From Kitasatospora phosalacinea (lineage in GTDB: Bacteria > Actinomycetota > Actinomycetes > Streptomycetales > Streptomycetaceae): a stretch of 64,000 bases of DNA. Position numbers and translations under genes: made by a program. The notes beneath the pieces were generated by a model. That model was not told the origin of the DNA and searched no databases. It worked only from the letters and a program-made list of their open reading frames with translations. Of this stretch, positions 55,034-63,841 are shown piece after piece (within the stretch, counting starts at the first letter, position 1; each line of letters opens with the position of its first letter). The stretch lies in assembly GCF_000716545.1 (NCBI RefSeq), contig NZ_JNWZ01000013.1:40063-104062 (forward strand). Direction: 5' to 3'.

Positions 55034-55149
55034 ACCCGGTACCGAAGCTGAGATCAAGTCCGACCATTCGGGCACGGGCCGGACGCGACCAGGCAGTGCG
55101 GCCGAGGCTGGCCTGCTTCGATCACGCGTGAGGTCGGTACCGGGCGGGT

Positions 55150-55625
55150 TCGGTGTTCCCCACGGACCGGTGGACTCCTCCCGGGGCCCCGCAGGAGCGG
55201 CTGGGCAGTGCGGCAGGTCCTGTCCACGCCTTCGTCCCAGGGGAAGCGGCCTTGCTTGTCCGGCCAGAACATCTGCGTGACGGGGAGTGGAAGCTGCTGG
55301 TAGAAGTCGACGTCGGCGCCGAAGAAGCTGAGTACCAACTGGGGGGACTGGCCGGATCGCCACCGAGAAGCCACCGCCCAGGACGTTGCTGCTGCGCTGA
55401 TCCGGTTCGAGCGGATGCCCGGCCCGGATCTCGTGGGCGAGGACGTTGACGATCTGTACGCCGGTTCGCGGGGGCGAAGATGCTGATCTCGGGGCTGCGC
55501 AGGATGTGCCAGAGTCCGATCGAGTAGGACCAGTCGCCGGGGAGTTCGCCGTCGCCGACTCCGCTGACGTTCCAGCTGTGCTCGCGGATGTCCGCTGAGA
55601 TGCGACTGTCGCGTGCGTCTCAGGT
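55150..55625 (-). pseudogene. decayed DUF4262-domain gene
   Basis: Minus-strand pieces in different frames assemble into a DUF4262 protein: HSWNVSGVGDGELPGDWSYS then IGLWHILRSPE (55500-55600), NVLAHEIRAGHPLEPDQRSS (about 55390-55455) and ADVDFYQQLPLPVTQMFWPD then GRFPW (about 55240-55320). Frame changes are needed near 55465 and near 55345, and a TGA interrupts the N-terminus near 55620. The family is unknown in function. With three lesions it cannot be translated intact. Confidence 0.7.
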
Positions 55626-55775
55626 GGATTCGTCGCCGACGGTATCGCAGAGCAGGCGGCCGCAGTCGGGGGGTCTATGACGGTCGATGGCGGCAATGTT
55701 CCTCGGGGCCGTCCGCGCGTGCACCATGCGCTGCGGACCGGCCTCAAGGAGAACCCGGAAGAAGGGAACCGTGGG

Positions 55776-56264
55776 TCAGGGCCAGACCAGGCAGTACAGC
55801 TGGTGGCCGGCCTCGTGCAGGCGGTTGGCGAAGTCCTGCCACTCGTGGAGCATCTGGTAGATGACGAAGGCGTCCCGCGGGCCGCGGCGATCGGGGACGG
55901 TGGACCAGATGAAGGCGGCGGCGCCCAGCTCGGTCTCGTCGGCCTTGCGCAGTGGTTCGACCACGGTGTGCGGCAGTTGGACCACCGCGTAGTCGGGGTG
56001 CAGGACGACCAGTTCGAGCGGGGGGACGTGGTGCAGCGGTACGCCCTGGATGCCGGTGAGCACCATCGCGCTCATCGTCTCGGGCTTGATCTTGGTGGAG
56101 AGGTGGCCGTTGACGGAGCCGCTGGTCTCCATCAGGTCGCCGAGCCTGCCGAGGGCGCCCAGCTCGCCGGCGTCCAGGCCCAGGCCACCGGGGCCGAGAG
56201 CGGTGGGAACCCTGGCGGCGGTCGCGCGGTCCGGAGCGCCGAAATACTTGTAGGTGACCCCCAC
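55776..56264 (-). CDS. conserved streptomycete protein of unknown function, interrupted downstream by the island
   Basis: A 162-residue protein beginning VGVTYKYFGAPDRATAARVP and containing NGHLSTKIKPETMSAMVLTG, LELVVLHPDYAVVQLPHTVV and AFIWSTVPDRRGPRDAFVIY, ending AGHQLYCLVWP. No enzyme motif. GTG 56264 is chosen because conserved-looking sequence starts there; in-frame codons up to 56483 would add 73 low-complexity residues. Its 3' end is the right-hand 36-bp repeat, so an element seems to have inserted at its stop codon. Confidence 0.65.
   Translation of the reverse strand: MGVTYKYFGAPDRATAARVPTALGPGGLGLDAGELGALGRLGDLMETSGSVNGHLSTKIKPETMSAMVLTGIQGVPLHHVPPLELVVLHPDYAVVQLPHTVVEPLRKADETELGAAAFIWSTVPDRRGPRDAFVIYQMLHEWQDFANRLHEAGHQLYCLVWP
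55777..55812. repeat. right copy of the 36-bp direct repeat (att-like)
   Basis: Identical to 52741-52776. Here the repeat forms the last codons of the minus-strand gene; the base just outside it (T at 55776) supplies the TGA stop, which the left copy lacks. Confidence 0.9.
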
Positions 56265-56630
56265 TCTGCCCTCGCCCCTCCTTCCCCTGCCCGTTCCCGT
56301 ACCCCCGCCGGTCTCGCCGGGCCGGCGGCTGTGCCCTGCGGCCTCGTCGAAACCGTCCTGCCTGTCGGACACTGGACCATCCTCACCGGAACTCGCCGGA
56401 ATCGACAGACCCTCGCACGTTCGGCGTCCCTCCCGAACATGCCCCTTACCCGTCTGCCGGCGTGCTACACGAGCGCGCGTCACCCGACCTTACCTTCGGT
56501 ACAGCCAGTGAGGGGAGCAGCACACGGATCATCGTTCCAGATGATCGGGCCCGACATGCAGAACGCCAGGACACGATTTGAGACCATGTGCGGGTAAGGG
56601 CGGTTCCCGGCCGCTCCCAGGACCCAACGG

Positions 56631-57983
56631 ATGAGCGAGCAGATGAGCTACCCGTACGAAGCCCCCCAGTCCCAGTCGCTGTTCGACCGCGCCCTGGCCG
56701 TCACCCCCGGCGGCGTCAACTCGCCGGTGCGCGCCTTCCGCGCGGTCGGCGGCACGCCCCGCTTCATGGTGTCCGGCACCGGCCCGTACCTGACCGACGC
56801 GGACGGCCGCGAGTACGTCGACCTGGTCTGCTCCTGGGGCCCGATGCTGCTCGGCCACGCCCACCCGGCGGTGGTCGAGGCGGTGCAGCGGGCGGTGGCC
56901 CTCGGCACCTCGTTCGGGACGCCCGGGCAGGGCGAGGTGGAACTGGCCGAGGAGATCACCTCCCGGATCGCGCCGGTCGAGCAGGTGCGCCTGGTCTCCA
57001 GCGGCACCGAGGCGACCATGTCGGCGATCCGGCTGGCCCGCGGCTTCACCGGCCGCGCCAAGGTCGTGAAGTTCGCCGGGTGTTACCACGGTCACGTGGA
57101 CGCGCTGCTGGCCGCCGCCGGTTCCGGCGTCGCCACCTTCGGCCTGCCGGACACCCCCGGCGTGACCGGCGCCCAGGCCGGCGACACCATCGTGCTGCCG
57201 TACAACGACCTGGACGCGGTGCGCGCCGCGTTCGCCGCCCACCCCGGCGAGATCGCCTGCGTGATCACCGAGGCCTCGCCCGGCAACATGGGCGTCGTCC
57301 CGCCGCTGCCCGGCTTCAACCGCGGCCTGTCCGAACTCTGCCGGGCCGACGGCGCGCTGTTCATCTCCGACGAGGTGATGACCGGCTTCCGGGTCTCCAA
57401 GGCCGGCTGGTACGGGCTGGAGGCCGCGAACGAGGGCTGGGCGCCGGACCTGCTCACCTTCGGCAAGGTGATGGGCGGCGGCTTCCCCGCCGCCGCGTTC
57501 GGCGGCCGCGCCGACGTGATGGCGCAGCTGGCCCCGGCCGGCCCGGTCTACCAGGCCGGCACGCTCTCCGGGAACCCGATCGCCACCGCCGCCGGCCTGG
57601 CCCAGCTGCGGCACTGCACCGACGAGGCGTACGCCGCCGTGGACGGGGCGGCCGCCGAGGTGTCCGGCCTGGTCACCGCGGCGCTCGCCAAGGAGGGCGT
57701 GGCGCACCGGCTGCAGACCGCGGGCAACATGTTCTCGGTCTTCTTCACCGACCAGCGGGTCACCAACTACGACGAGGCGCGCGGCCAGCAGGCCTTCCGC
57801 TTCAACCCGTTCTTCCACTCGATGCTGAGCCAGGGCGTCTACCTGCCGCCGTCGGCCTTCGAGTCCTGGTTCGTCTCGGCCGCGCACGACGAGCGCGCGA
57901 TCGAGCGGATCGCCGCCGCCCTGCCCGCCGCCGCCCGCGCCGCCGCCGAGGCCACCGAGGCCACCGAGGAGACCGCCAAGTGA
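56631..57983 (+). CDS. hemL: glutamate-1-semialdehyde 2,1-aminomutase
   Basis: A 450-residue class III aminotransferase that converts glutamate-1-semialdehyde to 5-aminolevulinate. The N-terminus [20 protein letters not shown] is diagnostic, with [27 protein letters not shown] and the PLP lysine K279 in [17 protein letters not shown]. Its C-terminal 25 residues are an Ala/Glu-rich tail. It completes the C5 route with hemA and hemB, 20 kb away. The stop overlaps the next start. Confidence 0.95.
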   Translation: MSEQMSYPYEAPQSQSLFDRALAVTPGGVNSPVRAFRAVGGTPRFMVSGTGPYLTDADGREYVDLVCSWGPMLLGHAHPAVVEAVQRAVALGTSFGTPGQGEVELAEEITSRIAPVEQVRLVSSGTEATMSAIRLARGFTGRAKVVKFAGCYHGHVDALLAAAGSGVATFGLPDTPGVTGAQAGDTIVLPYNDLDAVRAAFAAHPGEIACVITEASPGNMGVVPPLPGFNRGLSELCRADGALFISDEVMTGFRVSKAGWYGLEAANEGWAPDLLTFGKVMGGGFPAAAFGGRADVMAQLAPAGPVYQAGTLSGNPIATAAGLAQLRHCTDEAYAAVDGAAAEVSGLVTAALAKEGVAHRLQTAGNMFSVFFTDQRVTNYDEARGQQAFRFNPFFHSMLSQGVYLPPSAFESWFVSAAHDERAIERIAAALPAAARAAAEATEATEETAK

Positions 57984-58669
57984 CCGAGAAGAACCAGGAC
58001 ATCACCGTCGTCCACGTGATGCGGCACGGCGAGGTGCACAACCCGGAGGGCGTGCTCTACGGCCGGCTGCCGGATTACCACCTCTCCGACCTGGGCCGGC
58101 AGATGGCCGAGCGGGTGGCCGAGCACCTCAAGGACCGGGACGTCACGCACGTGGTGGCCTCGCCGCTGGAGCGCGCCCAGGAGACCGCCGAGCCGATCGC
58201 CAAGGTGCACGGCCTCCAGGTGGCGGCCGACCCCCGGCTGATCGAGGCGGAGAACGTCTTCGAGGGCAAGACCTTCGGCGTCGGCGACGGCTCGCTGCGC
58301 AACCCCGGGTACTGGAAGTACCTGACCAACCCGTTCAAGCCGTCCTGGGGCGAGCCGTACATCGACCAGGTGGTGCGGATGATGGGCGCCATCGCGGCGG
58401 CCCGGGACGCCGCGCGCGGGCACGAGGCGGTGTGCGTCAGCCACCAGCTGCCGATCTGGATCCTGCGCTCCTTCGCGGAGCGCCGCCGGCTGTGGCACGA
58501 CCCGCGCCGCCGGCAGTGCTCGCTGGCCTCGCTGACCAGCTTCACCTACGAGGGCGACCGGATCGTCTCGATCGGCTACCGCGAGCCGGCCCGGGACCTG
58601 CTGCCGGCTCACCTGGTGGGCAAGGGCAAGAAGGGCGACAAGCCGGTGGGCAAGAGCTTCGGGGCGTAG
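57980..58669 (+). CDS. histidine phosphatase family protein
   Basis: A 229-residue phosphoglycerate-mutase-like phosphatase with the catalytic [14 protein letters not shown] motif, [14 protein letters not shown] and the second histidine in [12 protein letters not shown] 57980 overlaps the hemL stop, giving translational coupling. The C-terminus is Lys/Gly-rich. The substrate is unknown; the position between hemL and the cytochrome c genes is conserved in streptomycetes as far as I recall. Confidence 0.85.
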   Translation: MTEKNQDITVVHVMRHGEVHNPEGVLYGRLPDYHLSDLGRQMAERVAEHLKDRDVTHVVASPLERAQETAEPIAKVHGLQVAADPRLIEAENVFEGKTFGVGDGSLRNPGYWKYLTNPFKPSWGEPYIDQVVRMMGAIAAARDAARGHEAVCVSHQLPIWILRSFAERRRLWHDPRRRQCSLASLTSFTYEGDRIVSIGYREPARDLLPAHLVGKGKKGDKPVGKSFGA

Positions 58670-58754
58670 CTCACACCGGGCCCGCGCGGGTAAGCCCGGC
58701 GGGCGGCGAAATGCCCGAATTAAGACGATCATAAGCGGGAAACCCGCAGGTCAA

Positions 58755-58785
58755 GGGGGGTCCGTCCAGCAAGGCCGGACCCCCC
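58755..58785. terminator. hairpin between the phosphatase and resA-like gene
   Basis: A perfect 10-bp stem (58755-58764 with 58776-58785) and an 11-base loop, followed by TAAAA. It probably ends the hemL transcript; the resA-like gene starts 36 bases later, so some read-through is possible. Confidence 0.65.
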
Positions 58786-58820
58786 TAAAACGGGCCGCGA
58801 AGCCATGCGAAACTTTTCAC

Positions 58821-59420
58821 ATGTCACGGACGTCCAGCCGCCGCATCCGCCTCACCGCCGCTCTCGGCGCGGCCACCGCCCTGGCCCTCGCCGGGTGCTC
58901 CAGCTCCGGCTCCGGTTCCGGCGGCGGCGGGGTCGGCTTCGTCACCGGCAAGGGCGGCATCGCCACCGCCGCCCCCGCCGGCCGGACGGCCGCCCCCGAC
59001 GTCACCGGCACCTCGCTGGACGGCACCACCCCCCTCAAGCTCTCCGACTACCGCGGCAAGGTGGTCGTCCTCAACATCTGGGGCTCTTGGTGCAGCCCGT
59101 GCCGGGCCGAGGCCAAGGGCCTGCAGGAGAGCAGCGAGAAGTACGGCGACCAGGTCCGGTTCCTCGGCATCAACACCCGGGACACCGACCCCGCCAACGC
59201 CGTCGCGTTCGAGAAGAACTTCGGGGTGACCTACCCGAGCATCTACGACCCGGACGGCGCCGAGATCCTCAAGTTCCCCAAGGGCAGCCTCAACCCGCAG
59301 TCCATCCCGACCACCATCGTGGTCGACAAGGACGGCAGGCTGGCCGCCCGCGCCATGCGCGCGCTGTCCGCCGAGGACCTGCAGAAGATGGTCGACCCGG
59401 TGCTGGCGGAGTCGAAGTGA
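58821..59420 (+). CDS. resA: ResA/TlpA-like thioredoxin-fold lipoprotein
   Basis: A 199-residue lipoprotein. The signal peptide ends in the lipobox LAGC (Cys about residue 25), then a Gly/Ser linker and a TlpA-like domain with active site WGSWCSPCRAEAKGLQ and cis-Pro IPTTIVVD. It reduces apocytochrome c haem-binding cysteines outside the membrane. The stop overlaps ccdA (GTGA). First gene of the System II set. Confidence 0.9.
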   Translation: MSRTSSRRIRLTAALGAATALALAGCSSSGSGSGGGGVGFVTGKGGIATAAPAGRTAAPDVTGTSLDGTTPLKLSDYRGKVVVLNIWGSWCSPCRAEAKGLQESSEKYGDQVRFLGINTRDTDPANAVAFEKNFGVTYPSIYDPDGAEILKFPKGSLNPQSIPTTIVVDKDGRLAARAMRALSAEDLQKMVDPVLAESK

Positions 59421-60196
59421 GCGCCCTGCCGGCAGCGTCCGACGTCGGGTACAACGAGACGGTCGGCAGCGGCGCGCTGGTGCTCGCCCTGCCGATCGCG
59501 CTGGCCGCCGGGCTGGTCTCGTTCTTCTCGCCGTGCGTGCTGCCGCTGGTGCCCGGCTACCTCAGCTACGTCACCGGCTTCTCCGCCGCCGACCTCTCCG
59601 ACGCCAGGGGCGCCCGGCGCGGCCGGATGCTGGCCGGCTCGCTGCTGTTCGTGCTCGGCTTCGCCGCGGTGTTCGTCTCCGGCGGCGCGCTGTTCGGTTC
59701 CTTCGGCCAGACCCTGCAGGACCACCGGCGGATCATCGCGATCGTCATGGGCTCGATCACCGTGCTGATGGGCCTGGCCTTCATGGGCCTGCTCCCCGGC
59801 TTCACCATGCGCGAACTGCGCTCGCACCGCCGCCCCGCGATCGGCCTGGCCGGTGCCCCGCTGCTCGGCCTGGTGTTCGGCATCGGCTGGACGCCGTGCA
59901 TCGGCCCGACCCTGGCCGCGATCCAGGGCCTGGCCTTCAGCCAGGCCAGCGCCGGGCGTGGCGCGCTGCTGATGGCCGTCTACTGCCTCGGCCTCGGCGT
60001 ACCGTTCGTCCTGGCCGCCCTGGCGTTCCGCAAGGCGCTGGGCGCCTTCGGCTGGGTCAAGCGGCACTACCAGTGGGTGATGCGGATCGGCGGCGGCATG
60101 CTCGTCGCCGTCGGTCTGGCCCTGGTGACCGGGGCGTGGGACTCGCTGGTCAACCAGCTCCAGTACCTCACCCAGAACTTCTCGATCGGAATCTGA
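59417..60196 (+). CDS. ccdA: CcdA-type cytochrome c biogenesis thiol-disulfide transporter
   Basis: A 259-residue protein with six hydrophobic segments. Redox cysteines are visible in SFFSPCVLPLVPGY (first segment) and GWTPCIGPTLAA (fourth). CcdA passes electrons from cytoplasmic thioredoxin to ResA. GTG 59417 overlaps the resA stop; resB starts two bases after its stop. Confidence 0.95.
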   Translation: MSALPAASDVGYNETVGSGALVLALPIALAAGLVSFFSPCVLPLVPGYLSYVTGFSAADLSDARGARRGRMLAGSLLFVLGFAAVFVSGGALFGSFGQTLQDHRRIIAIVMGSITVLMGLAFMGLLPGFTMRELRSHRRPAIGLAGAPLLGLVFGIGWTPCIGPTLAAIQGLAFSQASAGRGALLMAVYCLGLGVPFVLAALAFRKALGAFGWVKRHYQWVMRIGGGMLVAVGLALVTGAWDSLVNQLQYLTQNFSIGI

Positions 60197-60198
60197 CC

Positions 60199-61935
60199 GT
60201 GAGCGACACGAAGACCAGCCTCCAGCCGGCCGACGCCGCGGACGACCCCGACGTCGAACGGCTCAGCACCGCCCCCGAGGAGAACGACACCGCCCCGGTC
60301 GGGATAGGCGTCCTCGGCTGGCTGCGCTGGTTCTGGCGCCAGCTCACCTCGATGCGGGTCGCCCTGCTGCTGCTCTTCCTGCTGTCGCTGGCGGCCATCC
60401 CCGGCTCGCTGGTGCCGCAGAGCACCAACCCGGTCAAGGTCGCGGACTGGAAGAACGCCCACCGGGGCATCACCCCGCTCTACGAGAAGCTCCAGCTCTT
60501 CGACGTGTACAGCTCGGTGTGGTTCTCCGCGATCTACATCCTGCTGTTCGTCTCGCTGGCCGGCTGCATCCTGCCCCGCACCTGGCAGTTCGTCGGCGTG
60601 CTGCGCGCCCAGCCCCCGGCCGCCCCGCGCAACCTGACCCGGATGCCGGTCTACGCCGCCTGGCACACCGGCGCCGCCCCCGAGCAGGTCGACGCGGCCG
60701 CCCGCCGGCTGCTGGGGAAGCGCCGCTTCCGGGTCGCCGCCGGCACCGGCCCGGTGGCCGCCGAGAAGGGCTACCTGCGCGAGGTCGGCAACCTGCTGTT
60801 CCACTTCGCGCTGTTCGCCCTGCTGACCGGCTTCGCCTGGGCCAGCCTGGACAGCGGCAGTGGCACCAAGATCGTGCTGGAGGGCCAGGGCTACTCCAAC
60901 ACCACCACCCAGCTGGACGACTTCACCGGCTCCCGGTTCTACGGCATCGACGACCTGGACGCCTTCGGCTTCAAACTGGACGGCTTCACCGCCGAGTTCC
61001 AGACCTCGGGCCCGGCGGCCGGCACCGCCAAGGAGTTCGTCGCCAACGTCCGCTACTGGGAGGGCGCCGACTCCGGCAAGCAGAAGAACGCCAAGATCGA
61101 GGTCAACCACCCGCTGGAGGTGGGCGGTTCCAAGGTCTTCCTGACCGCGCACGGCTTCGCCCCGGTGGTGACCGTCCGCAACGCCAAGGACGAGGTCGTC
61201 TACCGCGGCCCGACGGTGTTCCTGCCCCGGGACTCCAACGTCACCTCGCCCGGCGTGATCAAGGTCAACGACTACGGCACCGGCCCCGACGGCGAGAAGA
61301 CCCAGCTGGCCTTCCAGGGCTTCTTCCTGCCCACCGCCGCCTCCGACTTCACCCACACCGGCCCGATCTCGGTCTTCCCCGCCGCCGCCGACCCGAGGCT
61401 GGTGCTCAGCGCCTACGTCGGAGACCTGCGCACCGACAGCGGCCTGCCGCAGAACGTGTACGAGCTCGACAACAAGGCGATGACCCAGCTGCAGGTCGAC
61501 GGGAAGCCCGCCGCGGTCAACCTCAAGGTCGGCGAGGGCTGGGACCTGCCCGACGGCTACGGCAGCGTCACCTTCGACGGCTACCAGCAGTGGGCCAACT
61601 TCACCGTCTCGCACCGCCCCGGCAACTCCGTCGCGCTGCTCGGCGCGGTCGCCGCGATCCTCGGCCTGATCGGCTCGCTGTTCATCCAGCGCCGCCGGAT
61701 CTGGGTCCGCGCGGTGACCGCCCCCGACGGCCGCACCCTGGTCGAGGTGGCCGGGCTGGGCCGCAGCGAGTCCGCCCGCACCGCCGAGGAACTGGCCGAG
61801 ATCGCCGTCGAGCTGCAGGACGACGCCCCGGCCGCCGACGAACCCCCGGGGCCCGACGGCCCCGCAGACGACGTACCCGCCGCAGCCGACTCCCCGGCCG
61901 CTGCCGTCCCCACCGCCCCGGAAACCAAGGAGTAG
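60199..61935 (+). CDS. resB: cytochrome c biogenesis protein ResB
   Basis: A 578-residue ResB/Ccs1. Membrane segments follow RWFWRQLTSMRVALLLLFLL (about 52-75), VWFSAIYILLFVSLAGCIL (about 112-132), one near 200 and one near 480-500, with a large extracytoplasmic domain between the last two. ResB works with CcsB to deliver and ligate haem. The C-terminal 70 residues are acidic and Pro/Ala-rich. GTG start; four bases separate it from ccsB. Confidence 0.95.
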   Translation: MSDTKTSLQPADAADDPDVERLSTAPEENDTAPVGIGVLGWLRWFWRQLTSMRVALLLLFLLSLAAIPGSLVPQSTNPVKVADWKNAHRGITPLYEKLQLFDVYSSVWFSAIYILLFVSLAGCILPRTWQFVGVLRAQPPAAPRNLTRMPVYAAWHTGAAPEQVDAAARRLLGKRRFRVAAGTGPVAAEKGYLREVGNLLFHFALFALLTGFAWASLDSGSGTKIVLEGQGYSNTTTQLDDFTGSRFYGIDDLDAFGFKLDGFTAEFQTSGPAAGTAKEFVANVRYWEGADSGKQKNAKIEVNHPLEVGGSKVFLTAHGFAPVVTVRNAKDEVVYRGPTVFLPRDSNVTSPGVIKVNDYGTGPDGEKTQLAFQGFFLPTAASDFTHTGPISVFPAAADPRLVLSAYVGDLRTDSGLPQNVYELDNKAMTQLQVDGKPAAVNLKVGEGWDLPDGYGSVTFDGYQQWANFTVSHRPGNSVALLGAVAAILGLIGSLFIQRRRIWVRAVTAPDGRTLVEVAGLGRSESARTAEELAEIAVELQDDAPAADEPPGPDGPADDVPAAADSPAAAVPTAPETKE

Positions 61936-61938
61936 ACG

Positions 61939-63060
61939 GTGCTGCTCGCGCAGGTCGACACCCAGTTGGCCAACATCTCCAACTACCTCATCTACTCGGC
62001 GATGACCGTCTACACCCTGGCCATGTTCGCCCAGATCTTCGAGTGGACGTTCGGCGCCAAGGGCGGCGTCGCCGTCCGCTCCGCGCGGCAGAGCAGCCTG
62101 GCCGAGACCGTCACCGAGTCCGCGGAGGCGGCCAAGGGCGTCCGCAAGGTCACCGTCACCGTCGCCGCCCAGGGCGGCGGCACCACCACGCTCACCCGCA
62201 CCGCGCTCGCCGACGCCGGGGCCACCACCGTCACCAGCGGCCGCGGCGACGGGGGCCCGGCCGACGGCGTCGGCCCGGCCGGCACCAACGAGAAGGCCGA
62301 CCTGGTCGGCCGGATGGCGGTCTCGCTGACCGTCCTCGGCATGCTGCTGCACGCCGCCAGCGTGATCGCCCGCGGCCTGTCCGTGATGCGCTGGCCGTGG
62401 GGCAACATGTACGAGTTCTCGTGCGCCTTCGCCCTGATGATGGTCGCCGCCTACGTCATCCTGCTCGCCACCAAGAAGAACGTCCGCTGGCTCGGCCTGC
62501 CGGTGACCGTGGTCGCGCTGCTGATCCTCGGCATCGCCGTCGCGGTCCTCTACACCGACTCCGAGCAGCTCGTCCCCGCCCTGCACTCCTACTGGCTCGG
62601 CATCCACGTCTCCACCGCGACCATCTGCGGCGGCGCGTTCTTCGCGGCGTTCGTCACCACCCTCGCCTACCTGCTCAAGGACCGCTACGAGCACCGCCTC
62701 GCGGCCGGCCTCACCGTCCGCGCGGCCAACCTGATGGAGCGCCTGCCCGCCTCCGGGACCCTGGACAAGCTCTCCTACCGGATCAACGCGGTGATCTTCC
62801 CGCTCTGGACGTTCACCATCATCGCGGGCGCGATCTGGGCCGAAGCCGCCTGGGGCAAGTACTGGGAGTGGGACCCGAAGGAGACCTGGTCCTTCATCAC
62901 CTGGGTCGCCTACGCCGCCTACCTGCACGCCCGGGCCACCGCCGGCTGGCGCGGACGCAAGGCCGCCTACCTGGCCCTGCTCGCCTTCGCCTGCTGGCTG
63001 TTCAACTTCTACGGCGTCAACATCTTCATCACCGGCAAGCACTCCTACGCCGGCGTCTGA
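61939..63060 (+). CDS. ccsB: cytochrome c biogenesis protein CcsB (CcsA family)
   Basis: A 373-residue membrane protein of the haem-handling CcsA family. The tryptophan-rich WWD signature reads KYWEWDPKETWSFITWVAYA near residue 310, with eight predicted membrane segments and flanking His in LHSYWLGIHVSTA and LHARAT. A hydrophilic insert (about 40-115) follows the first segment. With ResB it forms the haem lyase. GTG start. Confidence 0.95.
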   Translation: MLLAQVDTQLANISNYLIYSAMTVYTLAMFAQIFEWTFGAKGGVAVRSARQSSLAETVTESAEAAKGVRKVTVTVAAQGGGTTTLTRTALADAGATTVTSGRGDGGPADGVGPAGTNEKADLVGRMAVSLTVLGMLLHAASVIARGLSVMRWPWGNMYEFSCAFALMMVAAYVILLATKKNVRWLGLPVTVVALLILGIAVAVLYTDSEQLVPALHSYWLGIHVSTATICGGAFFAAFVTTLAYLLKDRYEHRLAAGLTVRAANLMERLPASGTLDKLSYRINAVIFPLWTFTIIAGAIWAEAAWGKYWEWDPKETWSFITWVAYAAYLHARATAGWRGRKAAYLALLAFACWLFNFYGVNIFITGKHSYAGV

Positions 63061-63114
63061 CGCCCCGCCACCCCTACCACCCACGCTCCACGAAGCCGCG
63101 AGGAGGGCCGCACC

Positions 63115-63519
63115 ATGGAGTGCGACGAGGTCATCATGACCGTCCGAATCACCGCAGCGGAACGCACGCTGCTGCGACGGCTCGCCCAGGGCCACCACAG
63201 CGACGTCTCCGAAGTCGTCGCCGACGGGCTGCTGGACGTCCTGCCCACCCTGCACTGCCCGGCGGACGCCCACCGGCTGCTCGCCGCCATCACCACGCCC
63301 GCGCCCTGCGCGCTCACCGTCTGGCTCCCCACCGAGTTGGCCGACCTGCTCACCATCGCCACGGCGCGGATCGCCCAGTCCACCGGCGTCCGCCTCGGCT
63401 CCTCCTGCATCATGCTCGGAGCCGCGGTGCGCCTATGGCTGGCCCAGGACCCGCAGCGCCTGGCCGCCAACCTCACCACCATGCACGCCGGCCGCCCGGC
63501 CGCCCTGGCGGCCGCGTAG
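63115..63519 (+). CDS. small protein of unknown function
   Basis: A 134-residue soluble protein, predicted largely helical (VRITAAERTLLRRLAQGHHS, then LTVWLPTELADLLTIATARIAQSTG). The segments resemble ribbon-helix-helix-like regulators in pattern, but no family is certain. ATG 63115 follows GAGGAGG; an internal ATG at 63136 is possible. It lies 54 bases after ccsB. Confidence 0.6.
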   Translation: MECDEVIMTVRITAAERTLLRRLAQGHHSDVSEVVADGLLDVLPTLHCPADAHRLLAAITTPAPCALTVWLPTELADLLTIATARIAQSTGVRLGSSCIMLGAAVRLWLAQDPQRLAANLTTMHAGRPAALAAA

Positions 63520-63535
63520 CCGCCCCGCGGGGGAA

Positions 63536-63580
63536 CGCGGAGGGGCCCGGAGCGAGGGATTCGCTCCGGGCCCCTCCGCG
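63536..63580. terminator. bidirectional terminator
   Basis: A perfect 19-bp stem (63536-63554 with 63562-63580) and a 7-base loop, between convergent genes. Confidence 0.9.
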
Positions 63581-63584
63581 TCGC

Positions 63585-63785
63585 TCAGGCGGCCTGCTGC
63601 CAGCTGACGGGGGAGAAGTAGGCCGGGCGGCGCTCGAGGCGCGACCAGGTGGCGACCGGCTCGACCGCCGGGGCGGCGACGGTGGCGGCGGCCACCGCGG
63701 CCCTGGCGGCCAGGACCGCGGTCAGCGCGGCCAGTTCCTCGGCGGTCAGCGAGCCGCGGACGACGCGGACGAGAGGTTCGTTCAT
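63585..63785 (-). CDS. acyl-CoA carboxylase epsilon subunit
   Basis: A 66-residue protein with the epsilon-subunit pattern LVRVVRGSLTAEELAALTAVLAAR and a C-terminal WSRLERRPAYFSPVSWQQAA ending. Epsilon subunits bridge the biotin-carboxylase and carboxyltransferase parts of actinobacterial acyl-CoA carboxylases. An upstream in-frame start at 63803 adds six residues. It follows the carboxylase beta gene on the same strand. Confidence 0.85.
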   Translation of the reverse strand: MNEPLVRVVRGSLTAEELAALTAVLAARAAVAAATVAAPAVEPVATWSRLERRPAYFSPVSWQQAA

Positions 63786-63841
63786 GGTTCCGTTCTCCCC
63801 CAAGCTTGAGTCTGAAAGGTTTCGGCGAGCTCGACCGCTGG

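Noticed and set aside
52741..55812. Insertion sequence or composite transposon
   Set aside because: The 36-bp copies are direct, not inverted; there is no transposase and no short target duplication outside them.
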